From the NCBI RefSeq assembly GCF_029962835.1, contig NC_080573.1, positions 92,499,501-92,563,500 of the forward strand: 64,000 nucleotides of DNA. Direction: 5' to 3'. This document shows, in pieces, positions 38,857-49,847 of the stretch. Position numbers and translations under genes: made by a program. Source of the DNA: Magnolia sinica (Eukaryota > Streptophyta > Magnoliopsida > Magnoliales > Magnoliaceae). Each line of letters starts with the position of its first letter. The first letter of the stretch is position 1. Under the pieces are notes generated by a model. The model ran no database searches. It was not told where the DNA came from and saw only the letters and a program-made list of their open reading frames with translations.

Positions 38857-39606
38857 TAGAGCTAGGCACAGGATGACTCAACTCACCTAAATCGTCTTGT
38901 CCGACTTGTTCAGACCCGACTCGACCCGAACCGAATGGGTGGGCTTCGCCCAATCTGAATTCAAACTGAGTTGAGTTCGAGTTACCCCGTAACTCGACCT
39001 GACTCGACTCGAAACCCGATCCGAAATTGACTTGACTCGCATTCAAGTATATATAAAATAAAATAACCTAATTTTTAAGTATATCTAACCCTATACGCTG
39101 CACCCGACACCTACTCGATCCTAAACCCTCTCTCTCCCTCCCTCAGCCTCCTCTTCTTCCAAGCCCGACAACCACCTACCACCATCACCACCCTACTCCT
39201 TTCTTTCTCTCCTCTTCACTCCCTTCGTCCCTCCTCTTCCAAGCACAACCACTCACCACCATCACCACCCTCCTCTCTCTCTCTCTCCTCTCCACTCCCT
39301 CCCTCCCTCCTCTTCCAAGTCCGGCAGCCACCCACCACCATCACTACCCTCCTCATCTCTCTCTCCTCTCCTCTCCACTCTCTCCCTCATCTCTTAATCC
39401 AAATCGGTGCCAACTCGAACCGACTCGGTACTTTTGACTAGGTTGGACTTGGTCCGGATTAGTCTAGGCCAGACCCAAATTTAGATTGATTCAAGTATGC
39501 TAGACTCAGTACCGTGTCAAGTCGAGTTTAGGTCAGGCCTATTTCAAAATCGAATCATGTTGGGTTAGCCTTAACTCAGTCCGACTTGACTCGATGCCCA
39601 GCTCTA
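38857..39606. mobile_element. Non-autonomous hAT-like transposon, 750 bp
   Basis: The ends are inverted: TAGAGCTAGGCA at 38857 against TAGAGCTGGGCAT read back from 39606. The flanking 8-mers GTTGCTGG (38849-38856) and GGTACTGG (39607-39614) match at 6 of 8, consistent with the 8 bp duplication of hAT elements. The interior has many 'gactcgactcg'-type repeats near both ends and a pyrimidine-rich core (39120-39400: ctcctctt, ccaccaccatcaccaccc, (TC)n). No transposase is encoded. The palindromic array around it is continuous when the element is ignored. Confidence 0.7.
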
Positions 39607-40817
39607 GGTACTGGACATATGGATGCAATTCTTGATCCCATCGAAGACCCCTTTGATCCCATCGAAGACCAATTCGATGCCATCGAAGCCAGTTTGATGA
39701 CATTGGAATTACCATGAAATTTGGGATCAACTCGCTAGACCGTTTTACACATTTCTCGATTCCATTGAGCACATGTTCGATAACATCGAAGCTAGTTCAA
39801 TGCCATCGAAGGTTTGTGATCATCATCATCATCCTAGCATCATCTAGATCATCCAATAGCCAATGTGAGGATCCCTTTGAGCTTCTTTCAACACTAGCTT
39901 AGACTTCATGTAAATCTATGTTGTTTTTCAAGTATTGATTGAATTGATTATTTTATTCAAATTCTAATTTGTGATTATTTATTATTGTGATGGTGCGTTT
40001 GAATGTTAATTACATGAATTAGATTGTTTGGATTGAAGATCATTTAAATTTGGGTTAAAATATCAAATTATGTAATACATGGGTACATGATTGATCATTG
40101 TACAATGATGGAAACAACATAACTTGAATTATTATGGTTATATAATGTTGTAATGGAGGTTGAATGCTTCTGGAATATGTGAGGACATGTAAGTCAGCGA
40201 GTCAACTCATTGTATCGAGTTAGCCCACCGAGTCAACTCAGTTCACCTACTAAACTAGTCCAAATGAACCCTATTTTGTATTTGAATTAGCCTATCTTTG
40301 GATACATTTGTATGTTGTTTGGTAATGGTTATTATGACTTTTATATAATAATATATTACTGAAAATTCTAAGAACCATGTTGTGTATGCATCTATGCTAT
40401 GACTAGAGATGTTATATGATGGAAGATTGTGAGTATAGACTTAGTACGTTCACATGATGATGTGTATGTTGAAAAATATATGTGATTAGAACACTACATC
40501 ACAAGAACCCACCTATCCACAAGTAATGTGATTGTTATGGTTATTATTACGGTTTGGAGAATCCAAGTAGTTGGATTATTATTATTTTTATTATGGATCC
40601 ATGTGTGGATGATTATTGGTTTTGAGTCATATGTAATATTATGACTAAGGCGTAATCGTCCATCCACATTAGGTGTCATGTGAAGGGTAACAGTCATCTT
40701 AGGGCATGGTGGACCATGAGATTTGGGAATGTGTGGATGTAGTAGCAACTTGGAAAGTGTGCACATCTTAAATTGGTTGGAGGTTAAATTAGATTAACTA
40801 AAGGATTGAACTTAATT
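39607..40817. other. LTR-type noncoding sequence, unclassified
   Basis: 39607-39810 finishes the ATCGAAG palindrome array; from about 39900 the sequence is AT-rich with 'cgagtcaactcagt' motifs (40205-40250). These motifs also occur inside the solo LTR at 51925-52110, suggesting a large gypsy LTR. No gene is seen. Confidence 0.4.
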
Positions 40818-40866
40818 CATGAATTCACTAGGATCCAGGAGTTGGGTCAACCCCTCTAGGTATTAC
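40818..40866. repeat. 49 bp direct repeat, left copy
   Basis: Identical over 49 bases (catgaattcactaggatcca ... tctaggtattac) to 46642-46690. The two copies bracket a 5.8 kb block. Confidence 0.95.
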
Positions 40867-41249
40867 TCCATACCATTCTGTAGGTTCCTGCGATCCTCCT
40901 GATCGAATTCCAACAACCTTCGACCCTTACCTGACGTTTGCGCGTGATCCTAAGCCGAGTCCTTGCAAACCAGAGTCGGCCTAACCCGAGACTTGTACCC
41001 TAGCGACCGCGCCGTCGCCGCGGTTCCAATGCCGCGTCTCGCGCGTCGAGGCGATACCCAGGCCAAGAGATGTGGGCCCGCGTTCAGTTCGAGAAAACAC
41101 CGCGCATTTGTAAACCCAAGAAAGATTTCAAATCATGTCCCATCAATCACACCTCATGTCAAGTACACATCACCCCATCCCCAAGCAACCCCTAAAGTCA
41201 ACACTCTCTTACACAAAGTACACCCATCACTCACCTTTTCACCCATCAC

Positions 41250-41330
41250 ACCCATCCCTCTCTCTCTCTCTCTTATACCTCTCTCTCTCATCTCTCTCTC
41301 TCATTTTTTCCTCCCAGGCAACCCACGTCC
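41250..41330. repeat. (TC)n-rich tract
   Basis: Interrupted TC microsatellite followed by ATG-containing frames that translate to low-complexity Ser/Leu, not genes. Such tracts lie near the promoter in long plant LTRs. Confidence 0.8.
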
Positions 41331-41499
41331 ATGGCTCTCCATGGGAGAAGCTTTGTGTGGCCCACTTCTATCTCCCATCTCTACCATCCAAATTTAATCC
41401 CAACCGTTGAAATTGTTCATTTGGAGCTCAAGCATGCATTGACGGAAGAAGGAAGAAGAGATCTAAGGTGGGTGTGTTTTATGATTTTTATTTGTGTGG

Positions 41500-43230
41500 C
41501 TTTGATGATTTGAGGGCCCACATGGTGGGACCCATCTTGATATATGGTTTATATCAACGAGGGGCCCATAGTGGCGGGGCTCCTCCGGTACTCCGGTTTT
41601 CATATCTCTCTATTTCTCTCTCTCTTCCCTGATTGTATGACCCACCTTAATTTATATTTCATCAACGCCGTCCATGCATGGTGGGCCTCGATCTAGATGG
41701 ACCAGATGTCCAGGACTTGCTGGATGGGTTGCTGTCCAGACCGTACAGCAGGCCTGGACGAACGGACAACACAAATATCAACTTGAACCCAAGCTCGGGT
41801 GGGCCACCACGTGGCATCATATCATGAAGTAGGTATTTTATCCTTGGCGTCCACATTTCCAGGCGGTGCTGGACATGGACCCCAGCACATCATTCATTTA
41901 ATTCAGACCGTCCAGATGTCTGGACGTGGTCTGGGACCACCGTTATATATACATCTACTATATTCCACCGTCCATCTGGACGGTAGACACATGCAGCCTA
42001 GTTGCTATGTTGATGGACGATGTACACCAGCAGCCTAGTTGCTATGTTGATGGACGGTGTACACCAGCAGCCTAGCCGCTATGATGACGTCAGCAAGGCC
42101 CTGGGCCCGGATCATGAAGTATGTGTTTTACCCCCCAACCGTTCCTTTGGAAAGCCATCCAGACCGTCTATCATATGGACGGTGGATGTGGGGCACCACT
42201 GCGATGTATGTTTCATTCATGCTGTCCAGTGATGAAGTGGTGTCCGATCGTGATGTATTTGCTTCATCTACACCGTCCGGACAGTCTGGACGGCGCAAGA
42301 TTGTTTGGACGATGCTAACATGTCCTATCAAATGCATGCGAATTATACATGCCGTTCATACACTTGGTAGGCTGCACGTGTGGAGATGGGCCCACATGCA
42401 TTCCATTCTTCCAGGCCGTCCGTCAGTGCTCCTGGACGCTGGACTAATGCAATATTTTTTTTTATTATATATATTTTTAATAAAATATTACGGTGGGCCC
42501 TGATATGCGTGGGACCCACCTCATGTGAAAGCAGATTGGCTGCTGTAATTCACACCAGCTATATAGCCGATGTTATGACATCAGCAGGCCCGTGGGACCC
42601 ACCAAATGAATGGGTCTGATCTAGACCATCCAGCATGTTGAACGAGTGGGACCCACATTAATGAATGTGTTTTATATCCACCCCGTCTATCTGTTCATGA
42701 CGTGGGACCTACCCCACACGTGTGACACGTGTGGGTAGGTGGGGCCACCTTGATATATATCCAGCCGTCCATCTGTTTTGCTATGTGGGGCCTGCCTTGA
42801 GGCATGGGTCTTATCCAGCAGTCCAACAGCTGCTGTACGGTGGGACCCACTTGATGAGTGGATGGAATCCACGCTGTCAGTCTATTTGCATGGAGCCCAC
42901 CGTGATATGTGGGCTTAATCCATACCGTCCATCCATTGGCAAGCTCGTCTTAAGGATTGGAAAAAAAATAAAATAAAAATGAGGCAGATCCGTATATCAT
43001 GTGGACCACACTACATAAATCAGTGGAGATTGAACGTCCACCATTGAAATCCTTTAAGGATCCTAGAAGTTCTAGATCAATATGAAATTATCTTCCTTCT
43101 TAATCCAGGTCTTTATAACCTTATGATCATATTGGATGGAGAATAAACTTTATGATGGGCCCCGTGAATTGTTTAACCGTGAAAAATCATTATCTCCACT
43201 GCTAATTGTGATATGGTCCAGATGATCTTC
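41500..43230. repeat. Degenerate dispersed repeat zone ('ccgtccatc'/'gggacccacc' units)
   Basis: Many diverged copies of a roughly 40-70 bp unit with 'ccgtccatctg', 'gtgggacccacc' and 'tgatatatg'. The last 300 bp (42920-43230) resembles a hairpin unit of the transposon at 11570-13099 ('gaggcagatcc', 'cagtggagattgaacgtcc'). No coding frame is supported; several frames of 60-150 codons are by-products of the repeats. Confidence 0.65.
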
Positions 43231-43249
43231 CGATGTGATTCATTTTGGT

Positions 43250-43620
43250 ATATTTGATGCCCATTAGTGTGGCCCAATGATGTAGCCCACTTGATGTAGC
43301 CCACTTGATGTGTATAAGGCCCATTAGTGCGGCCCATTGATGAAGCCCACTTAATGCATATAAGGCCCATGTGTAGGGCTCACCTATTGTGAATTTGAGG
43401 CCCATAGGCGGGGTCCATTGTGACGTATTCATGGCCTATGGGCAAGGCCCATTGTAATGTATTCGAGGCCCGGAGTTGAGGCCCAATGCGAGGTATGTAT
43501 GGCCATTGCGTTGTGTGTGGATCCTTTGTATGGGCCACTTCTTGGGAGCAATGCTGGTTAAATGTCCACCTTGATAGGCAATGACGGTTAAATATCCTCA
43601 TTGTGACCTTCCCTTAGGCC
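43250..43620. repeat. Minisatellite with 'aggcccattg' units, left part
   Basis: About eight diverged copies of a 45-55 bp unit with 'ggcccattgtgatgtattc' and 'atgggcaaggcc'. The same array resumes at 44570-44920 beyond the CGAT-rich minisatellite, which therefore lies inside it. Confidence 0.7.
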
Positions 43621-43647
43621 TTGTTAGGTCATTCTCGTCGGTGCCAA

Positions 43648-44570
43648 TTTGTTGATTCTGAGTGTTGATCGATTTTGATTGTCGTGCCCGATTTATCGAT
43701 TGACGCGACTGATTTGCCGATTCTGATTTTCGATCGATCCCGATTGTCGTGATCGATTTACCGATTCTGATTATCGATCGATCCCGATTGTCGTGGCCGA
43801 TTTGTCGATTGGCGCGACTGATTTGCGGATTCTGATTATCAATCGATCCCGATTGTTGTGGCCGATTTACCGATTCTGATTATCGATCGATCCTGATTGT
43901 CGTGGCCGATTTATCGATTGACGCGACTGATTTGCCGATTCTGATTATCGATCGATCCCGATTGTCGTGGCCGATTTGTCGATTGACGCGACTGATTTGC
44001 GGATTCTGATTATCAATCGATCCCGATTGTTGTGACCAATTTACTGATTCTGATTATCGATCGATCCTGATTGTCGTGGCCGATTTATCGATTGACGCGA
44101 CTGATTTGCCGATTCTGATTTTCGATCGATCCCGATTGTCGTGACCGATTTACCGATTCTGATTATCGATCTATCACAATTGTCGTGACCGTTTTACCGA
44201 TTCTGATTATCGATCGATCCCGATTGTCGTGGCCGATTTGTCGATTGACGTGACCGATTTGCCGATTCTGATTATCGATCAATCCGATTGTCGTGACCGA
44301 TTTGCCGACTTTGATTATCGATCGATCCCGGTTATCGTGACCGATTTACCGATTCTGATTGTTGATCTATTCGATTGTTGTGACCGATTTGCCGATTCTG
44401 ATTAGCGATCGAGGCTGATTATCGTGACCGATTTACCGATTCTGATTATCGATCGATCCCGATTGTTGAGGTCGAGTATCGAAGCCGATTCCGATTGTCG
44501 AGGTCGAGTGTATAGGCCGACCCCAATTATTGAGGCTGATTTTGAGTGTCGATTCCGATTGTTGAGACCT
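43648..44570. repeat. CGAT-rich minisatellite, 44 bp and 21 bp units
   Basis: About 20 tandem units. The main unit is 44 bp (two 22 bp halves: tttaccgattctgattatcg.. and cgatcccgattgtcgtgg..). A 21 bp partial unit (tttgtcgattgacgcgactga) appears after one or two main units, giving a higher-order period near 65 or 109 bp. No frame is protein-like. It is very rich in CGATCGAT. Confidence 0.9.
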
Positions 44571-44920
44571 ATATGATGTATATGCGAACCGTACTTGAGG
44601 CCTACTGTGATGTATCCATGGCCCATGGGCATGGCCCATGGGTAAGGCCCATTGTTGTGTATTCGTGGCCTATGGGCAAGGCCATTGTGATATGTATTAG
44701 GCCCATGATGTATGGCGCGTTTGATGTATTAATGACCTATGTGTAGGGCCCACATGTCATGTATTTGAAGCCCATGAGCAGGGCCCACTTGTGTATATGT
44801 GGCCCTTAAGTAAGGCCCATGGTGTTGTATATTAGGTCCTTATATGAGGCCATGAGTCTACTATATATTAGGCTTTATATGGGTCATTCCTTGAGGGCAA
44901 TGTTGGTTAAATGTCCACAT
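44570..44920. repeat. Minisatellite with 'aggcccattg' units, right part
   Basis: Resumption of the array at 43250-43620, with 'catggcccatgggcatggcc' style units near 44605-44800. Confidence 0.65.
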
Positions 44921-45636
44921 TATTGAGATCGATTGTCGATGCCGGTCCTTGATACCGATTATGAGTATGTGACTGCATAGCATCATGATACATGCCCATA
45001 CGCATCATCTGCATGTTTGTTATGAGATGTGATTGATCATTGCACATTTCATTAGGCAAATTGTTATGAGACTCCCTGGTAGGCGGAGGTTGTCTCACAT
45101 GAGCGCACGGTATGTGCAGGGTTGATGCATGACTGGATTGTATGACTCATGCATCTTGCATTGTGTGCCCTAGCGACATCAGGGCTGTAGCCTCCACAGG
45201 CATATTGTGGATGGCCAGATGGGGCACCGGAAATCTGTTCTACATGGGGTGCTATAGATATCCCTGGGTGAAAGTCCCTAAACCCTCTTGGTTCCAGAGG
45301 TTGCTCCAACGTCTAGACCGAGTGGATGCACGAGCGCATGAGGGCCGTATACCGTTAGGCAGCGTCTCCCACTGTGTCGTGGTCGGTTGGAAGGGGGTAT
45401 GGCCTTACCTGCCCGAGAGGAAGGGGGTAATGCTAGGCTGAGTTTGACCAGCTCGAGGAATGGGTCCGCTATCGACGAGCCAGGCCCGATATTGGCAGGC
45501 AGATAGTGAGGTCTCTTCCACTCACCTTGTTGCGCGCGATGGGGCGGCAACTCGGTTTGGAGTGTAATAGACCCCGGTGATTTCCCAGAGAGGAACCGTA
45601 CTGATATGTGGACTTATTGAGTAGGCGTTGCATACT

Positions 45637-45658
45637 CATTCATTCATTCATTCATTCA
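45637..45658. repeat. (ATTC)5 microsatellite
   Basis: Five tandem ATTC units within the GC-richer late part of the LTR block. Confidence 0.9.
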
Positions 45659-46641
45659 CTATCCACTCGGGCTGGTGGTGCGCAACTATTTGTTACGTGC
45701 ACATTCGCATGACTAGGATTTCGGTTGGGCGCGCGACTAACCTGAGATCAGGAGTTTACCACATTGAGTCTGACTATCCAAATTTAGGTATGGGACTGGT
45801 TTGGATAGAAGTCCCTTGTGATGGACCCCGTGACCTGCGATACTACGTACTATCATCCCGACTTCACACTCCAGCATAGTCATTCCATTCGCACCACATA
45901 TCGCATTACATCCGATGCATATGGCATTTTGGGTTATTATGTTTATGCATTTATATGACCTAGATACAACTGACGGTATTCGTGGACTCATCAGGATTTG
46001 TATATTGCATTGCATCAACAGCATCTGATATTTAGCTTGTTGTCTCCGCATTGCATAGTTGATTTACATTGCTTCATCGATATGATATTGTTTTTATTAT
46101 ATTTCGGCGTCACATAGCCTGGATAAGACCGATGGTATTTATGGGCCTATCGGTATGTTTTTGCATACTCCGATTTCGTATGATTTATGATCTTGCTAGT
46201 GTTTCGATATTGTGTGATTATGGGTTTATCAGTATTTCCTTACTCTGATTACTCCGATATTGCTTACTTGACACTTACCTTATGCACACACTTACACCAC
46301 CCTCTAAGCTTTATAAGCTTATGCACGATAGATGCGTGCGGGTGATGTTAGGTTGCGGCGGTGTTGAGCTTGGAGCGTGCGGTGATCTTCCGGAGCTTGA
46401 TTTTTGATTTATGTATTTCCTTTTAGTATTGTACTCAAATGATTATATTAGTGGATATGTGATGATAATGTTGCCTTTGTGAATTGGGTAATCTTATGGT
46501 TATGCTTATTATGAGTTAAATGTACGTTGGAAAAATCCTCCTTGTAGGATCCCAGGATCGGAAATCTAACGTTTGGACACTAAGAGCCGAGAATGGGGTA
46601 CTACGGAGGTTGTCGGCACCGGATTCGGCGATTGGGATTCC

Positions 46642-46690
46642 CATGAATTCACTAGGATCCAGGAGTTGGGTCAACCCCTCTAGGTATTAC
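46642..46690. repeat. 49 bp direct repeat, right copy
   Basis: Perfect copy of 40818-40866, about 35 bases beyond the GGGGTACTAC end of the LTR block. Confidence 0.95.
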
Positions 46691-47486
46691 AATGGAGAAA
46701 GTGTCGGCTATTCCTATTTCTCTAGTTGTACACTATTTAATGAAAGCGTAGAGATCATATTTCATTAGTTAGATTTTGGGGAGCTTATGAGAGTGGTGGG
46801 GTCATTGTCTCACCAATGAGTTTAAAATCTCTGGTGGCTAGCGATTATGTGAAAGCATGGGAATTCCTATTTCTACTAATAAGTATGAAGATCTTATTTT
46901 GGAAAAAGTGTGGGCAACCATGTTTCATCTACTCAGATACCCCTATCAGAGCATCCATATCATGCATTGCATTAAGAAAATTCTATACGGATGTCTTGAA
47001 TGAATTATACAGATGTTGGTTATGTAATTGTTATGAGTAAATCTTGGCTCATTCTTCTTATGGAAAAATCATAGACTTTACAGGTGATGATCTCATAGAA
47101 GAACTTCAAGGAGATGGGTATATTAAATCATAGCGACAGATGGCAGACAATGAAACTAAGGTGGCTCACCATGATGTTATTTATTTTTTGCTTTCCTTTA
47201 GTGATAGTTTATTTAAATTCAAATTGTAATAAGTCTCATCATAAGAGGACAAGACATGAATTTTATTTTCGTACTTGATTAGACTTTAGTGAATGGAACT
47301 TAATATAGTTATTTAAAATGAAATGAAATTTATTTTCCTATCATTTATGCTATGATTGCCATGAAAATATGAATTATAACAATTGTAAGGAATATGCAGA
47401 GTACTTATACTCTGACATATCAAATTAACTTTTAGGAACTCGGCTTCTCATGTTGTCCATGAGAGTCAAAATTTCAGGGCGTTACA
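46691..47486 (+). other. Gypsy LTR tail ending GGGCGTTACA
   Basis: AT-rich noncoding DNA whose end at 47486 (cagGGCGTTACA) matches the end of long plant gypsy LTRs and the mirror of TGTAACGCCC at 49848. With 39900-40817 it may be one LTR split by the block at 40818-46690. A start base was not found. Open frames here are short and unlike proteins. Confidence 0.4.
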
Positions 47487-49245
47487 AAAGTAGATCCCAA
47501 CTTGATTGAAGTTAAATTTGAAAAAGGTTTACACTTCCATCTTTCGAAAAATACCAACAAAAGTGGTATTGGAGTAGTCTCATCTTTGATGTTTTTCAAT
47601 TGTTATTCCAAACTTCGTTCACTATTTCTAGTTTTAATAACATAAATAGAAAATGATTTGTCTAAATTCTCCATTTTGAAGGCTTTCTCAATATCTTCCA
47701 TTTGAAGATAAGGTCTATTTATATGAGTTCAAAGTTTTTAGGGAGTACCACCATATGGTGGACCACATCCCGATATCAAATGTTTGTAATCTTATCATCC
47801 ATTTGTCCAAATTTACTTAAATCCTTCTATTATCTCTAGTTTTCTCATTGGCCTAAAATCATATGCAATTACAAGAGGTACACCACTGATAGATCAAATT
47901 ATCAAATATCTATTAAGTTGATCAAAATACTTTAGTGGTAAAAATCATTTGAAAATATTCAAGACACTTTAAAAACATTTAAAACCATTGGCTAGTTATA
48001 AAACACTCAATGGATGGTGCAATCAATAAGTTTTGTCTATAACTAAGTTTTAGGAAGGCTAGTGGATCCATTGTTAGTACATTCAACGCTTCATTGCATC
48101 CTAATGATTACACCTATTAACACCTATATGTAAACCACTAATGTAACCTCAAAAAATGTGTCAAGGCCCACAACACTAGGACTATATGAGTTCTTCCATA
48201 ACCTCAAATCTAAAGATTAGTCAAAGATGGCACACGATGAAGTATAATCCAATTTGAGTATGATGGGCCTCTCCATCAGCAAATTTGATGCAATCCTCTA
48301 ATGCGAATGTCTAATTTTGTCCAAATAAATAAATAATCATGGGCAAGTATGGTGAAGGGCATATGCAACAAGATATTTGATGGTGAAGATTAATCCATCC
48401 AATTCATCCATAAGTTTTTCCTTAAACATCATAACTATAAAACTAATCCTAGGTTGTCAAACTTAAAATGCAGTGGCCATGGAATTTACACTACTTGAGA
48501 ACCTTAGTCTCATAACTCTCCATTAGCCATGATAGCTATTGTCTTCACTTCATTCTCTTTCATGAACTCACAAGAGAGATTCCATAAATAAAACTTGTAA
48601 TTGGTAAATATATTTAATGAATAAGCTTCACATAAGTTATAATGAAAAATTATCATGTTCCATTCAATAAATAAGATCTATTAACATGTGTATCATTGGC
48701 GCACATATCTAACAACAACTACCTATATAAACAGGGATAACTAAATGCAAGGAGCTTCCGGACAAATGTGGATATCTACATTGGAGTGAATTTGTGCCAT
48801 AGTGATTTTCAATATGAGCATCAATTCTATCTCTCTAACTAAATTTCAAGCCAACTTGACTATAAAATAATCATTTATTATCAACAACCACATCAAGTTC
48901 TCATTTCTTGATGATAAGGTTGTTATACTTCTTTGCAAACCGTTAAATACATCATGACAGTAAATGAGACACTCTTAACATATCTCATTCACTATTTTAA
49001 TGAAGAGAATCTTCAAACAAAGTGTATGAAGAGCATTCGGAACACTACTTAGATATTTTGCAAACATACTAAAGCAACTCCCAACTGTCAAGCCAAAATC
49101 TCAGCTCACCCCCTACTAACTAGCCATTTGGTTGTTTGAAGATATTCATTCCAAACAGCTACCATATTCTTCCAAATATTTGATCTTACTTTATTCAGGT
49201 AAATGCCACCGAGAGGTTTGTTCTTCGTGCATTTGGACCCCATAA
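47487..49245. other. Intergenic, no feature seen
   Basis: AT-rich, all frames short. No repeat, RNA gene or coding signal that I can support. Confidence 0.5.
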
Positions 49246-49430
49246 AATTCAATGGGCGTTTGGATCATAAGTTACTTTACATAAGCTGGTTATGCCTCAA
49301 GTAGATTATCGTGGTTTCTACTCATTCAACATATAAGTATGTTTGGTAAAGAACATACTTATCAACCAAAAACTAGAAAAAGTATGTTTGACTTCCAACA
49401 TCACATAAGTACTTGTCCCTTAAGTTTGTT
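49246..49430 (+). repeat. MITE-like end, left
   Basis: GGGCGTTTGGATCATAAG at 49250, followed by 'cttatcaacc..aagtatgtttg' internal inverted pieces. An opposing end, ..TATCCAAACAGGCC, lies at 55184-55199. The two may be ends of one element filled with minisatellite, or two unrelated MITE pieces. Confidence 0.35.
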
Positions 49431-49459
49431 TTGGTATACCCTTGATATCCACTGTCCAT

Positions 49460-49847
49460 CATGTAGGTCAACCTTTGATATGAACCATTCATTATATTGA
49501 GCCCATGTTAGCCTTCTCTTCAATGTAAACCATCCATCGTGTGGAGCCTATCTTCAATGTGGACCACTCAATTTGCAAGTTCCACCTTCGATGTTGGCTA
49601 TCCATCAAGCGGGGCCACCTTAGATGTAGGTTTTCCAACATGCAGGGCCCAACTTTAAAGTAGGTCGTTTATCAAGTAGGACCTGGCTTGGATGTGGTCA
49701 TTCATCATTCGGGGTCAAGCCTTCAATGCAAACAGTCCTCAAGTGAGGCCCACCTTCATATGGATCATTTATCATGTGGAGCCCACCTTTAATATCCACC
49801 ACCAATCATGTAGAGGTCACCTTTGATATCGAATGTCCATGATGTAG
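49460..49847. repeat. Minisatellite of 'catcatgtggggcccacctt' units, left part
   Basis: About ten diverged copies of a 30-36 bp unit (ccaccttcgatgtggac, catcatgtgg). It continues at 54411-54948 on the other side of the solo LTR. Confidence 0.8.
49843..49847. repeat. Target duplication TGTAG, left
   Basis: TGTAG directly before the LTR start; repeated at 54411-54415 directly after its end. Confidence 0.8.

Larger units (their letters stand above)
40861..46607 (+). repeat. Large gypsy-type LTR block (probable solo LTR, Tekay/Del-like)
   Basis: The start TATTACTCCATACCATTCTG and the end GAGAATGGGGTACTAC are imperfect inverted copies, as LTR ends are. The interior has the usual makeup of very long plant gypsy LTRs: a (TC)n zone at 41250-41310, repeated 'gggacccacc' and 'ccgtccatc' phrases, minisatellites, and a GC-rich late part (45020-45600). 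No internal gag-pol is present, so I read it as LTR only. Orientation is inferred from the GGGGTACTAC end; the borders are uncertain by tens of bases. Confidence 0.5.

Noticed and set aside
41963-42503. Frames of 80-148 codons in the 42 kb region
   Set aside because: They follow the degenerate 'ccgtccatc' repeats, have no domain pattern, and several overlap in different frames.
43648-44570. CRISPR-like look of regular short repeats with variable parts
   Set aside because: Units abut without unique spacers, the variable parts are themselves repeats (21 bp half-units), and the context is a plant LTR. It is a minisatellite.
44402-45098. Minus frames with His/Arg-rich low-complexity protein
   Set aside because: Products of the CGAT and 'ggccc' minisatellites.
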